A stretch of DNA of 64,000 nt. It comes from DMER01 sp003451645. GTDB lineage: Bacteria > Pseudomonadota > Alphaproteobacteria > Micropepsales > Micropepsaceae. Of this stretch, positions 24,980 to 33,923 are shown piece after piece. The DNA lies in NCBI GenBank assembly GCA_031976175.1, contig DALYLR010000015.1, positions 1 through 64,000 on the forward strand, read 5' to 3'. Within the stretch, counting starts at the first letter, position 1; every line of letters begins with the position of its first letter. Below the pieces are notes generated by a model, which saw only the letters and a list, made by a program, of their open reading frames with translations, searched no databases and was not told the DNA's origin. Both the position numbers and the translations under genes were made by a program.

Positions 24980-25581
24980 GCTTTCTGAGGCGCAGCGTTC
25001 TCCACCTGCGCCGCCACGATGGTCATCACGAACAGCGCCGCGTTGGTCACCTGACCACGCGGCGTTTCGTTTGGCTGCTCGATCTCCTGAATATTGAGGC
25101 GGCCCAGGATCGCGGTGGTCATTTGCTCTGCCAGCATGTCGCTCAGACCTTGGGTCTTGGGCAAAGTGCCCGCCGCCACCATACGCTGGAGCATGTCCCG
25201 GAGCGCGCGCCGCAAGCCGGTCATGATCGTCCGCATACCCCGCCCCAGCGATTCGCTCACCGCGCAGGTGGATTTGAGATCCCGGTAGAGGAACTGCATA
25301 TCCTGGATTTCCTCCAGCACGATTTGGACATGCGTCCACAACAGGTCGAGCTTGGGCTCAGCCTCGCTCAAGCCATTGAGGATGAGCATCATCTCCTCGC
25401 GATGGCTGTCGAAGAGGGCGGCGATCAGCTCGGGCTTGCCGTGAAAGTGATAATAGAGATGACCCGGACTAATGCCCAAGGCGGTGGCGATGTCCACTGC
25501 CGAAGGGCGGTGCAGCCCCTCGTCCTGGAAAATCTTTAGAGCGGCGCCGAGGATTCGTTGCTTGGTTTTTTGAGCGCGCAT
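24976..25581 (-). CDS. TetR/AcrR family regulator
   Basis: A 201-residue regulator. The N-terminal HTH is KTKQRILGAALKIFQDEGLHRPSAVDIATALGISPGHLYYHFHGKPELIAALF, a textbook TetR recognition region ending in LYYHF. The ligand-binding half (SEAEPKLDLLWTHVQIVLEEIQDMQFLYRDL) resembles TetR proteins often found near fatty-acid or PHA genes. It converges on the phasin gene with a 4-base overlap, so regulation of the phasin is possible but not shown. I chose the ATG at 25581; a GTG at 25632 would add a basic tail. Confidence 0.87.
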   Translation of the reverse strand: MRAQKTKQRILGAALKIFQDEGLHRPSAVDIATALGISPGHLYYHFHGKPELIAALFDSHREEMMLILNGLSEAEPKLDLLWTHVQIVLEEIQDMQFLYRDLKSTCAVSESLGRGMRTIMTGLRRALRDMLQRMVAAGTLPKTQGLSDMLAEQMTTAILGRLNIQEIEQPNETPRGQVTNAALFVMTIVAAQVENAAPQKA

Positions 25582-25689
25582 GGATGACCGGCCCCTTGCA
25601 CCGCTGCGCAGGTGCACAAGGCCCCGCCGCACCAGTGCTCATGTCGAGCGAAATGAGTCGGCCGCCATTATGCAGGCGAAAGCCGCCCC

Positions 25690-25983
25690 TTAGCGACCCA
25701 GCATTTTGCGCACATAGCCCCAGACGATGAGCGCGATTGCTCCGCCAACACCGCCGCCGCCAACCTGAGAAATGATGTTGGAGATGTCAAAACCGCCAAC
25801 TTGGCCCGCGGCAAGCTGACCAGGGTCGATGCCCAACTGGCTCAAGATCTGACCACCAACGCCGCCGCCGACGATCCCCGCGATCGAGCGGGTCAGCCAG
25901 CCCGTGGGCACGTCCTTAAGGATCGTGCCCGCCAGATTGCCGCCCACCGCGCCGCTAATCAGATTAATCAAAATGCTTTCCAT
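25690..25983 (-). CDS. Glycine-rich membrane protein, unknown
   Basis: A 97-residue protein with many glycine pairs: LINLISGAVGGNLAGTIL, AGIVGGGVGGQIL, QVGGGGVGGAIALIVWGYVRKMLGR. The last stretch is a membrane helix with a basic end. GxxxG packing suggests self-association in the membrane, or a DUF937-like secreted protein. I do not recognise a named family. The ATG at 25983 is preceded by GGGGGAAAGC. It follows the divergent MFS promoter region (26071-26216), where I see no strong site. Confidence 0.7.
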   Translation of the reverse strand: MESILINLISGAVGGNLAGTILKDVPTGWLTRSIAGIVGGGVGGQILSQLGIDPGQLAAGQVGGFDISNIISQVGGGGVGGAIALIVWGYVRKMLGR

Positions 25984-26216
25984 GGCCGCTTTCCCCCTGG
26001 TCGTGATTCCCACAGCGCGCCTTACTTGCCGCGCGTAAACCATTGTACAGCAGACGGCTGCGAATTGCACCGCAAATGCTAACCCTCAAATGGTGGAGGC
26101 GGCGCAATCGCGCTTGCGGAACCGTCATTTTGCCGCATAGTTGATCAAAGGCGTTCGTCAGACTGCGCCGGGGAAACGCGTCATCTCATTGTTCCAGTAA
26201 GGTTAGTGCTCATTTC

Positions 26217-27629
26217 ATGTCGTCCTCGCCACAGGCCAATGGCCGGCTTAGCGTCTCCACACTTTTCGCCTATTCTTTGCCCGGAGCCCCCATCGCCGCG
26301 ATGGGCTTGCCTCTCGCGGTGTACTTGCCGCCGTTCTACGCGGAAGAGGTAGGGCTGGGCGCGGTAGCAGCTGGCACTGTGTTCATGCTGACCCGGTTTC
26401 TTGATATCTTTCTCGATCCAGTGATGGGCGTTTTGTCCGACCGCACGCGCACGCCCTGGGGCCGCCGGCGGATATGGATGCTGATGAGCGTGCCGATCAT
26501 GTGCGTAGCGGCCTGGCTCGTCTTTATGCCGGTGGCGGGGTCAAGCTTTGAGACTGCCGCATTGTCGATCTTCCTGCTCTTTGTCGGTTGGACAATGCTG
26601 ACCATCACGCATTTGGCGTGGGGCGGGGAGCTCTCGCCCGATTATCATGAGCGCGCGCGCGTCACCGCGTCTCGGGAGGCCGCCTACCTTGTCGGCATGA
26701 TCACGGTCCTCGTTTTGCCCATTATCATTCAGCAGCGCGGCGGCGATAAATTCGAACAGATCGCGGCGATGGGGTGGTTCGTGATTATCACGCTGCCGCT
26801 CGGTGTCTTGCTGGCCTGTCTATTCGTGAAAGAAGACGACCGCCCGGCCGAACCGCATGTCCCGCTTTATGAAGGACTAAAGGCGATCGCCAACAACACG
26901 CCGCTGCGCTACGTGCTGATCGCGGACCTAGTTGCCGGGATTTCCGGCGGCTTGGTCGCGACCTTGTTCCTCTATGTCGCCATCGTAGGGCTGGGGTTAG
27001 GTCAGCAAGCCTATACGCTGCTGCTGATCTATTTCGGCATGGGGGTCCTCTTCATTCCGCCGATTGTTTGGCTGGCGCGCAAGATCGGCAAGCACCAGAC
27101 CCTCATTCTGCATTGCCTCTACAATGCGTTTTTCCTGCCGTTCTTTTGGTTCCTGCCGCATGGGGAGTTCTGGCCGGCCGCAGCGCTTTTTGCAGTGCTC
27201 GGCGCCAATATGGCCGCTGGGGCATTCCTGTTCCGCGCCATCATGGCCGATGTCGCCGATCACGATCACGTTGAAACGGGGCAAGCACGCCAAGGCGTCT
27301 ATTTCGCATTGCTCGCGTTGACCAACAAGCTCGGCTACTCGCTCGCGGTTGGCCTTGCCCTTTATGCCTTGGCCTATTTGGGCGTGACCATGAAAGGGCC
27401 GAACACGGAGTTTGGCACCGCGGGCCTGATGCTGCTCTATGTGATCCCTGCGGCGCTTATCAATGTGTTTATAGGGCTCTTGATGTTGAACTTCCCCTTA
27501 GGCGAGGAGCAGCAAAAGGAGCTGCGCCGTATCTTGGAGGAGCGCGGGGCCGCTGGCGCTGCAATCGGGGCACGCACGGGCCATGATCTGGAAGGTCACA
27601 GCGCTCCAGCACCCGCCAAAGGCCGCTGA
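26217..27629 (+). CDS. MFS transporter, GPH (sugar-cation symport) type
   Basis: A 470-residue carrier with about 12 membrane segments. The GPH pattern is visible in GTVFMLTRFLDIFLDPVMGVLSDRTRTPWGRRRIWML, which combines the family's RFxDxxxDPxxGxxxD motif and the RTRTxxGRRRxW loop. The second half carries ADVADHDHVETGQARQGVYFALLALTNKLG, also typical. It should move a glycoside or related solute with H+ or Na+. The next gene starts 8 bases after its stop, so transporter and alpha/beta hydrolase probably share a transcript. Substrate unknown. Confidence 0.93.
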   Translation: MSSSPQANGRLSVSTLFAYSLPGAPIAAMGLPLAVYLPPFYAEEVGLGAVAAGTVFMLTRFLDIFLDPVMGVLSDRTRTPWGRRRIWMLMSVPIMCVAAWLVFMPVAGSSFETAALSIFLLFVGWTMLTITHLAWGGELSPDYHERARVTASREAAYLVGMITVLVLPIIIQQRGGDKFEQIAAMGWFVIITLPLGVLLACLFVKEDDRPAEPHVPLYEGLKAIANNTPLRYVLIADLVAGISGGLVATLFLYVAIVGLGLGQQAYTLLLIYFGMGVLFIPPIVWLARKIGKHQTLILHCLYNAFFLPFFWFLPHGEFWPAAALFAVLGANMAAGAFLFRAIMADVADHDHVETGQARQGVYFALLALTNKLGYSLAVGLALYALAYLGVTMKGPNTEFGTAGLMLLYVIPAALINVFIGLLMLNFPLGEEQQKELRRILEERGAAGAAIGARTGHDLEGHSAPAPAKGR

Positions 27630-27637
27630 GCGCCACA

Positions 27638-28402
27638 ATGGCGGAGTTCGCAGGCGCTTCCGGGACCATTCACTACACGGATCAAGGCCAGGGGGATGCG
27701 CTGATCCTGGTCCACGGCTTTGCGGCCTCCGCGCAGGAAAATTGGGGCCGGGCCGGCTGGATCAGCATGCTGACGCGGGCCGGACGGCGGGTCATCGCCG
27801 TTGATCTGCTGGGCCATGGCCTCAGCGCGAAACCGCCTGACCCGGTAGCATACTCCATCGCGCAGCTTGGCGCGGACATCCATCAGTTGCGCGAGACCTT
27901 GGAGCTCAAAAAGCCCGATTTGATTGGCTTCTCTTTGGGCGGGCGGATTGTCCTCGACCTCTTGCTGCGCCATGGGGATCGCTATCTGCTCGGTGTCCTG
28001 TGCGGCGCGGGCGAGCGCTGGATGCAACCCCAGGAGCGCGACCCTGAGGCTCTGCCGCGCGCGTTTGAGGCTGAAACGGCCGATGCGATCCCTGAAGGTA
28101 TGGCGCGCAATTTCCGCCTGTTCGCGGATGCCCAAGGCCAGGACCGCTTGGCGCTGGCAGCCTTGGCGCGCGGACTTCAGGCGGCGGGGCCCGTGACACA
28201 TTGGGAGCGGCTCGCGGACATCACGAACGAGGTGCTGGTCATTGCAGGGCGGGCGGACGAATTGGCTGGCGATCCCTTGGCCCTGGCGCAGCGGATGCCG
28301 AGGGGCAAATCCGTGGTGGTGCCCGCCTGTGGCCATATGGACTGCCTGACACAGCCGATGTTCAAAGCCGCGGTGATGGACTTTTTGGCGGGTGAGGTTT
28401 GA
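27638..28402 (+). CDS. Alpha/beta hydrolase (first of two related copies)
   Basis: A 254-residue alpha/beta hydrolase: HYTDQGQGDALILVHGFAAS forms the oxyanion loop (HGF), and IGFSLGGRIVLDLLL holds the nucleophile serine in GFSLGG. The catalytic His is in PACGHMDCLTQP near the end. The enzyme class cleaves esters, lactones or C-C bonds; the exact substrate is unknown. It lies 8 bases after the MFS gene and is clearly related to the hydrolase at 29132-29908, sharing HYTDQG-G-A-ILVHGFA and AGRRVIA. Such duplicates around a SRPBCC gene may act on one pathway. Confidence 0.9.
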   Translation: MAEFAGASGTIHYTDQGQGDALILVHGFAASAQENWGRAGWISMLTRAGRRVIAVDLLGHGLSAKPPDPVAYSIAQLGADIHQLRETLELKKPDLIGFSLGGRIVLDLLLRHGDRYLLGVLCGAGERWMQPQERDPEALPRAFEAETADAIPEGMARNFRLFADAQGQDRLALAALARGLQAAGPVTHWERLADITNEVLVIAGRADELAGDPLALAQRMPRGKSVVVPACGHMDCLTQPMFKAAVMDFLAGEV

Positions 28403-28495
28403 AGGCGGACGCACCCTTGCATCGGCGGGCTGTTCTGCGCATGGTGCCGCCTCGCGGGGAGCTTGTTGCACATCATTAGGGGCGGGGCTGGTCAT

Positions 28496-29119
28496 ATGGG
28501 GCGGCTGTGTAGTTTTGTATTTGCGGGCATCGTACTTGCGGTGATGTTTGCCGGTTCTGGCCTGGCCGCGACTGCACAATTGAGCCAGGCAGACCTCGCC
28601 GCCTTGGCCAAGGGCGAGCCCTTTGTGCGCGTGACACGTGTGGCCCCGCCCTCAGTGTTGGGGGCCGCAGGGAAGACGCTCGCCGGCATCGACATCAAAG
28701 CACCGCCAGAGGCGGTGTTTGCGGTCTTGCGCGATTGCAAGCGCATCATGCGCGTGATCAAATCGATGACATCCTGCACTGTGCGCAAGAGCGATCCCAA
28801 GGGCTTGTGGGAGGAGCGGGTGACGAGCTCCGCGCCCAGCGCCGTGCTGCCCACGTTCAAGTCGGTTTCCCGTTTCGACTTCGCGCCCTTTCGTCAAATC
28901 AAGTTCCGCCAGCTGGAGGGCACGATGGATTATGCCTTTGGTCAGTGGGATCTTGTGCCTGCCAGCGACAGAAAAACGACCAGGCTCTATTATCAGGTCT
29001 CGATTGGCACCAGCATTCCCATCCCAGAATCACTCATCAGCACACTGATCAGCAATGACTTGCCCAGGACGTTGAAGGCGTTTCGCGAAGAGGTCTTGCG
29101 CGGGGTCCCGCGGCCATAG
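28496..29119 (+). CDS. Exported SRPBCC/START-like protein
   Basis: A 207-residue protein with a signal peptide (RLCSFVFAGIVLAVMFAGSGLAAT). A lipid-binding-like SRPBCC fold follows: AGIDIKAPPEAVFAVLRDCKRIMRVIKSMTSCTVRKSD, then LWEERVTSS and YAFGQWDLVPASDRKTTRLYYQVSIGTSIPIPESLIS. These stretches match the polyketide cyclase/START-type domain (VFAVLRD..., FRQIKFRQLEG). It would bind a hydrophobic ligand in the periplasm. It sits between two related hydrolase genes and 12 bases before the second. Start at 28496 keeps the signal peptide intact. Confidence 0.8.
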   Translation: MGRLCSFVFAGIVLAVMFAGSGLAATAQLSQADLAALAKGEPFVRVTRVAPPSVLGAAGKTLAGIDIKAPPEAVFAVLRDCKRIMRVIKSMTSCTVRKSDPKGLWEERVTSSAPSAVLPTFKSVSRFDFAPFRQIKFRQLEGTMDYAFGQWDLVPASDRKTTRLYYQVSIGTSIPIPESLISTLISNDLPRTLKAFREEVLRGVPRP

Positions 29120-29131
29120 CAGCATCGGCCC

Positions 29132-29908
29132 ATGCCAGTTTTCAATGTTACCGATCAGAACTCACAGGCGTTGTTGGGCTTGCACTATACGGATCAGGGC
29201 GAGGGCCCCGCGATCATCTTGGTGCATGGCTTTGCCTCCAACATCCGCACCAATTGGGCAGGACCCGGCTGGACCGACACCCTGACGGAGGCCGGGCGGC
29301 GGGTGATTGCCCTAGAGGCGCGCGGGCACGGAGCCTCCGAAAAACCCCATGCAGCATCCAGTTATGCCGAGGATGCGCTGGCCCGCGATGTGCTGGCGCT
29401 GCTCGACCATCTGAGCCTTCCGCAGGCGGATTATATGGGCTACTCCATGGGGGCGTTCATCGGGGTGAGCGCGCTGGCGCAATTTCCGCAGCGGCTGGGG
29501 CGCATGGTTCTGGCAGGGATTGGCCAGAACTATGTGGCGCCGGGACCAGCGGACCCGCAAGCGATTGCACAAGCACTCCTCGCCGCCTCGATGGACGACG
29601 TGCACGATCCCGTGGCCCGGCAGTTCCGCCGCTTCGCGCAATTGGGCGGCAATGATCTGGAGGCGCTGGCCGCCTGCATGCTGAGACCACGCCAGTCGAT
29701 GCGCGCGGCAGATCTGGCGCTGGTGCGCAATCCGGTTCTGGTGATCACGGGCGAGAAGGACGCGATTTCGGGCCCTCCCGAACCTCTTGCAGCGATCATT
29801 CCGGGCGCTGTTGCGGCCCTGATACCTGCGCGCGATCACATGACGGCTGTGGGTGACAAGGCCTATAAGCAGATGGTGCTGGAGTTTCTTGGGGCCCAGC
29901 AGGCATGA
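29132..29908 (+). CDS. Alpha/beta hydrolase (second related copy)
   Basis: A 258-residue paralogue of the hydrolase at 27638. The oxyanion loop is LVHGFASNIRTNW, the nucleophile elbow GYSMGAFIGVSAL (Ser in GYSMG), and the catalytic His lies in PARDHMTAVGDKAYKQM. The spacing and the shared phrases (HYTDQGEG, AGRRVIALEARGHGASEKP) show a common origin with the first copy, though the elbow and downstream parts differ. It follows the SRPBCC gene by 12 bases. A terminator for the opposite porin gene lies just behind it. Confidence 0.9.
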   Translation: MPVFNVTDQNSQALLGLHYTDQGEGPAIILVHGFASNIRTNWAGPGWTDTLTEAGRRVIALEARGHGASEKPHAASSYAEDALARDVLALLDHLSLPQADYMGYSMGAFIGVSALAQFPQRLGRMVLAGIGQNYVAPGPADPQAIAQALLAASMDDVHDPVARQFRRFAQLGGNDLEALAACMLRPRQSMRAADLALVRNPVLVITGEKDAISGPPEPLAAIIPGAVAALIPARDHMTAVGDKAYKQMVLEFLGAQQA

Positions 29909-29938
29909 AAAAGGCGGCTCTGCCGGAGCTGAGCCGCC
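29908..29938 (-). terminator. Intrinsic terminator of the TorF-type porin gene
   Basis: The arms GGCGGCTC (29913-29920) and GAGCCGCC (29931-29938) form a perfect 8-base stem over a 10-base loop. On the minus strand the stem is followed by TTTTT (29912-29908). It lies 22 bases after the porin stop codon and also touches the end of the convergent hydrolase gene, so it can serve the latter as a stem on the other strand. Confidence 0.85.
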
Positions 29939-29960
29939 CTCTGAACTCTCCGTGTCTTGC

Positions 29961-30704
29961 TTATTCGCCGCCCGAGCTCAGCGCAATCGAGAGCGTCACG
30001 ACCAGCGTGTCATCGCACGTGTCGCTGCCGCCAAAGCAAGAGACCGTGCCAATATCGCTCGCAACGTAGCGCACATCGAGCGAGGCGATGTCATAGGTGG
30101 CGGTGAAGCCAATATCGCCATGCCAGTAGTCGGGCAAAACGACCAAGGCATTGTCATCAAAGGATTGGTAGCCCGCATTGGCCGAAAACTCGAGCCACTC
30201 CGTCAGCGCGGTTTTGCCGCCTAGCGAAACCCAGGTCGCAGAGCCGGTATTGCCGAAATATTCGGGCGCATAACCCACTTGAAGATTACCTGTGAAGCGG
30301 CCGAAATTGTGCTCAAGATTGCCAATGATCTCCCAATAGCTGGCATCTGGCGTATCGGCCCCTGGATAGTAGTAATAGATCGCCTTGATCCCGGCGGAGG
30401 TGTTGTCGTTGAAGCTGTGGGTGTAGCCAGCGTAAAGGTCGATTTCGACCTTCGCGCCCGGGTCAGTGTCAAAGTCGATTGATGAGGCCCACGCGCCCAC
30501 CGCAAAGCCCGAATGGCCGAACTCAACGCTGCCAAACACTGCCGGATCATTGTCCGATTGGCTGATGCCGCGGAACATGTAGTTGTTCGTGGCGCCCAGC
30601 GAAAAGTCCCAGGTGCCCTTGGTTTCTTCGGCCATGGCCGCCACCGACAGACCCGTCGCCGCTGCGACTACGCCCAAACCCTTGATCACTGTTTTCATGG
30701 TCAT
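29961..30704 (-). CDS. TorF family outer-membrane porin-like protein
   Basis: A 247-residue beta-barrel protein. The signal peptide is MTMKTVIKGLGVVAAATGLSVAAMAEE, cleaved after AMA. Then follows WDFSLGATNNYMFRGISQSDNDPAVFGSVEFGHSGFAVGAWASSIDF, the TorF signature (YxFRGISQS), and alternating barrel strands such as KVEIDLYAGYTHSF. TorF-like proteins are putative outer-membrane channels of Proteobacteria. It is monocistronic, with a 292-base gap to the SDR gene that should hold its promoter. Start may be ATG 30704 or the second ATG at 30698. A strong terminator follows. Confidence 0.88.
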   Translation of the reverse strand: MTMKTVIKGLGVVAAATGLSVAAMAEETKGTWDFSLGATNNYMFRGISQSDNDPAVFGSVEFGHSGFAVGAWASSIDFDTDPGAKVEIDLYAGYTHSFNDNTSAGIKAIYYYYPGADTPDASYWEIIGNLEHNFGRFTGNLQVGYAPEYFGNTGSATWVSLGGKTALTEWLEFSANAGYQSFDDNALVVLPDYWHGDIGFTATYDIASLDVRYVASDIGTVSCFGGSDTCDDTLVVTLSIALSSGGE

Positions 30705-30996
30705 CTAACTATCCGCCTCTTCGTTGTTTGGGCCCCGATCTGTCCCCGAGTGCCGTCGCCATCAGTGTCTGCGGCCGCTCCCCCAGCGTGTGCTGAGACC
30801 ATCCTCGCAGCTCTGATTAGACAGTGACTCACCTAAGGTTGACAAATGGTTACCCGTCCGAAAGCGATGCGTCTGTACAACACTCGGGCGCAAAAATTCG
30901 ATATGGAATTGAGGGCCTTACGCAATGTTTGCGTAAAGAAGTGGCAGAACAGCATCACTTGCGCGTTCGATGGGCGTTCGGGCGCAGGATGGCGCG

Positions 30997-31785
30997 CTAT
31001 CGCTGATTGAGCCCTGCCAGCGCCAAATGATGCCCTGCATCCAAGAGCAATTGCTCGCCCGTGATGTGGCGAGAGGCAGGGCTCGCGAAAAAGGCGATGG
31101 CATCTGCAATATCGGCGGGCGAGCCCGCACGCTTGAGCGGCGTAACCTGGCGCTGCTGCTCGGCGATGGCAGTTGCAGCTTCCTTGCCGAAGCGGTCGCC
31201 GAACCAGCGAGTTTCCACAAAGGCTGGGCAAATCGCGTTGACGCGGATCTCGGGCGCTAGAGCGCGTGCAAGCGACAAGGTCATCGTGTTCATGGCGCCC
31301 TTGGACGCCGCATAGGCAACCGAGGAGCCCACGCCATAGACGCCGGCAATCGAGGAGACATTGACGACTGAGCCTCCGCGGGTGCGCAAGGCAGGGGCAC
31401 ACGCCCGGATCATCTGGAACGCGCCGACCACATTCACGCGATAAATGTTGAGAAAGTCCTCGGCATTGAGGGCATCCAGGTCGTGGTGGGCGGCGAATTT
31501 GGTTGTGCCGGCATTGTTGACGAGCACGTCGATGCGGCCCCACTGGGCCTGCGTCGTCTCCGCCATCCGGCGGCAGTCTTCATTGCTCGCCACATCGGCT
31601 TGGATCAGGAGCGCCTCGCCGCCTTGCTGGCGGATGCTGTGCGCGGTTGCCTCGGCCTCAGCCTTGCTTTTGGTGTAGTTGACGACGACCTTTGCGCCGC
31701 GCGCGCTGAGTGCCAGGGCCGTTGCGGCCCCGATCCCTGTGGCCGAGCCCGTGACGATCGCGACTTGATCTGCCATGTCCTTCAT
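30997..31785 (-). CDS. SDR family NAD(P)-dependent oxidoreductase
   Basis: A 262-residue short-chain dehydrogenase. The cofactor loop is VAIVTGSATGIGAATALAL (TGxxxGIG), with VLVNNAG and the catalytic block SSIAGVYGVGSSVAYAASKGAM (Ser...YxxxK). The ending ITGEQLLLDAGHHL is the usual C-terminal extension of reductases such as FabG-like enzymes. The residue after strand 2 (VVVNYTKSKAEAE) lacks an acidic residue, which favours NADPH. The substrate is unknown. No clear operon partner; the histidine phosphatase gene runs the other way. Confidence 0.93.
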   Translation of the reverse strand: MKDMADQVAIVTGSATGIGAATALALSARGAKVVVNYTKSKAEAEATAHSIRQQGGEALLIQADVASNEDCRRMAETTQAQWGRIDVLVNNAGTTKFAAHHDLDALNAEDFLNIYRVNVVGAFQMIRACAPALRTRGGSVVNVSSIAGVYGVGSSVAYAASKGAMNTMTLSLARALAPEIRVNAICPAFVETRWFGDRFGKEAATAIAEQQRQVTPLKRAGSPADIADAIAFFASPASRHITGEQLLLDAGHHLALAGLNQR

Positions 31786-31910
31786 GATTGCTGTTCTTTC
31801 AGTGAGAGGGTCCTTGTGCCTTCATAATCCCGTTGCGGGCTTGTGTCACATGGCAGGGGAGGGCCCCACGATTCTCGATTGCCTTAGAGCGGGTCAAAGC
31901 ACGGACGGTT

Positions 31911-32513
31911 ATGAAAATCATTCTCATCCGCCACGGCAAGCCTATGATCAAGCGCGGACGGCTGATTGGCTGGTCGCGCTACCGGGATTTCTATGCCGAT
32001 TATGACCGGGCAGGGCTCGATCCCAAGTCAGCGCCGAGAGCGCCGCTCGCCACTCTGTTGAAAGAGCTGGATCACGCCTACACAAGCCACCGCCCGCGCT
32101 CGATCGAAAGCGCGCAAAAGCTTCTGCCCGATGTCCAGCGCATCGAGAACCCGGTCTTTGACGAGGCACCATTATTACCGCCCAAGGTGCCGCTGGTGCG
32201 CATGCCCGCCTCCTGGTGGATGGTGCTCGCGCGCGCGGCTTGGCATATGGGCTATCATGGGGGCGGGGAGAGCTGGATGGTGTGCAAACGCCGCGCGATG
32301 GAGGCGATGGAGATCCTCTGGCGCGATGCGGAGCGTCATGGCACCTCCGTCCTGGTCGCGCATGGCTATATCAATCTGATGATCGGCATCCGCCTCAAGA
32401 AGCGCGGCTGGAAGCGGACCGGGCGGCACTCCTATCAATATTGGAATGCGGTCGTGTATGAGCGTGATCAGGCGGCCTTGCCGGCACCGGCTCAGTCGGC
32501 GGCAACTAGATAA
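31911..32513 (+). CDS. Histidine phosphatase (phosphoglycerate mutase-like) protein
   Basis: A 200-residue protein starting MKIILIRHGKPMIKRGRL; the RHG box provides the phosphorylated histidine. The second signature, LVAHGYINLMIG, carries the second catalytic histidine, and SHRPRSIESAQ supplies an arginine. I chose the ATG at 31911, after GGACGG, because the RHG motif must sit near the N terminus. The chain is short for a mutase and more like a SixA or phosphatase. Substrate unknown. Its last 22 bases overlap the convergent SH3-protein gene. Confidence 0.87.
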   Translation: MKIILIRHGKPMIKRGRLIGWSRYRDFYADYDRAGLDPKSAPRAPLATLLKELDHAYTSHRPRSIESAQKLLPDVQRIENPVFDEAPLLPPKVPLVRMPASWWMVLARAAWHMGYHGGGESWMVCKRRAMEAMEILWRDAERHGTSVLVAHGYINLMIGIRLKKRGWKRTGRHSYQYWNAVVYERDQAALPAPAQSAATR

Positions 32514-33202
32514 GCCCCGATCCGCCACAGTCCCTTAACTTTGGCGAGGCAGAGGCGGCGGCTGTTGGGCCGCAGCGCGTGCTCACTGCGGACAAAGCCC
32601 ACTTCGCTGTTGGGCAGGGCGACCTGCAGCCAGCCTTTTGTTTGGCCTACCACGCGCACGGCCTCGCGCGTCAGCCGCGCCAAGACCTCGGATTGCGGAG
32701 ATGCTTTGGCGTGCACACTCACCCGCGTTTTGTCCGTATACGCCCAATCGCGCGGGGCGGAGCGGGCCCGGTCGCCGCGCTCCCTGGCCGCGCGTGCGAT
32801 GCGCTCAAGATCATTGGCGGTCAGCGGCGCGGGGGCGCACAGTTGCGTGGGCTTGTCCGGCCGCGGACCCCAGCTAGCTGGGGCGAGGGTCTCGCGCAAA
32901 GCCTCCCAGCCGGGCCACACCGCATCAAAGCGCTGGCGGGCAGTCAGGCGGGCCTGATTGCGCGGCGCACCAGGGCCCGCAACCTCAAAGCCGGGCGCCA
33001 ACATACCGTGGATCGCCACACGGTCGCGCCGCTCGACCGCCTGTACCAGTTCCTTGACGAGGACTTGCGCTTGCCGCTCCAGCGGCATGGCCGAAGTGCG
33101 AATACCGGCGCGCTCATATTGCCCAGTGGCATGCGCGCTGGCTGCACCTGCAATGCTCAGCACCAAGACGATCGCGCCTTGCCAGCGTGCCATCGGGGTC
33201 AT
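32492..33202 (-). CDS. Exported SH3-domain protein
   Basis: A 236-residue protein. The signal peptide is MTPMARWQGAIVLVLSIAGAASAHA. The middle (VKELVQAVERRDRVAIHGMLAPGFEV) looks like a SnoaL or lipoprotein-like region. The C-terminal 80 residues, TRVSVHAKASPQSEVLARLTREAVRVVGQTKGWLQVALPNSEVGFVRSE, form a bacterial SH3 domain, which commonly binds peptidoglycan. The start makes an ATGA overlap with the nitroreductase stop at 33199-33202, so the two genes are coupled. The tail overlaps the histidine phosphatase gene by 22 bases. Function unknown beyond cell-envelope association. Confidence 0.85.
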   Translation of the reverse strand: MTPMARWQGAIVLVLSIAGAASAHATGQYERAGIRTSAMPLERQAQVLVKELVQAVERRDRVAIHGMLAPGFEVAGPGAPRNQARLTARQRFDAVWPGWEALRETLAPASWGPRPDKPTQLCAPAPLTANDLERIARAARERGDRARSAPRDWAYTDKTRVSVHAKASPQSEVLARLTREAVRVVGQTKGWLQVALPNSEVGFVRSEHALRPNSRRLCLAKVKGLWRIGAYLVAAD

Positions 33203-33798
33203 TCGTGATAATGTTTTACGAGCTCGGACAAATCGGGGCGCACGCGCTCCGCCAAAGGCTCTACAGGCTGACCAATATAGATGAAACCCGCGATTCGCTC
33301 GGCAGTGGTAAGATGCAAGACCTCCATCACCGCCGGGTGATAGGCGGGCCACTCCGTGATCCAATTGGCCACAAAGCCCAATGCGTGGCACGCGGTCAGC
33401 ATGGACATGCACACAGCGCCTGCGGACAGCATCTGCTCCCAATCGGGAATGGGCGTCCCCTCCTTGGGGTTGCTGACGACGCACACGACGACAGGTGCGC
33501 GCAAGAACCGCTCGCGCTCGATTTGCAAGCGCTCGGGTGAGGCAGGGTCGCTCTCCAGGCTAATGATGCGCGCCAAGGTCTCGCCAAAGTGGCGGCGGGC
33601 CTCGCCCTCGAACACCACAAAGCGCCAGGGAAACAATTTGCCATGATCGGGCACCCGCGCGGCCGCACGCAGGATGGTCTGCAGCTCCTGCGGATTGGGG
33701 CCAGGCCCGGTCATGCGCTTGGCCGAGCCGGAGCGGCGGGTCAGGAGAAGCTGGATCGCGTCAGGGGCAGGGGTGTTGAGCGGTTGCGGGTCGGTCAT
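33199..33798 (-). CDS. Nitroreductase family protein (YdjA-like)
   Basis: A 199-residue FMN enzyme: LLLTRRSGSAKRMTGPGPNPQELQTILRAAARVPDHGKLFPWRFVVFEG is the opening of the YdjA/HadB-type nitroreductases, and WEQMLSAGAVCMSMLTACHALGF and GFIYIGQP follow. The enzymes reduce nitro compounds or quinones with NAD(P)H. The first half of the dimeric fold is complete. It is followed by the SH3 protein with an ATGA overlap. The start follows the purine-rich GGACCTTGG. Confidence 0.91.
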   Translation of the reverse strand: MTDPQPLNTPAPDAIQLLLTRRSGSAKRMTGPGPNPQELQTILRAAARVPDHGKLFPWRFVVFEGEARRHFGETLARIISLESDPASPERLQIERERFLRAPVVVCVVSNPKEGTPIPDWEQMLSAGAVCMSMLTACHALGFVANWITEWPAYHPAVMEVLHLTTAERIAGFIYIGQPVEPLAERVRPDLSELVKHYHE

Positions 33799-33923
33799 CC
33801 AAGGTCCAGTACGGCGAGGGGAACTGGCGCTGGGTTAGCATCTTGTTAAGGGGTGGTAAAAGGATTTCAGGCCTTCTTGAAAGGCGCTACCCGGCGGCCC
33901 AGCTTTGGAGTAAGCTCCCTTCC

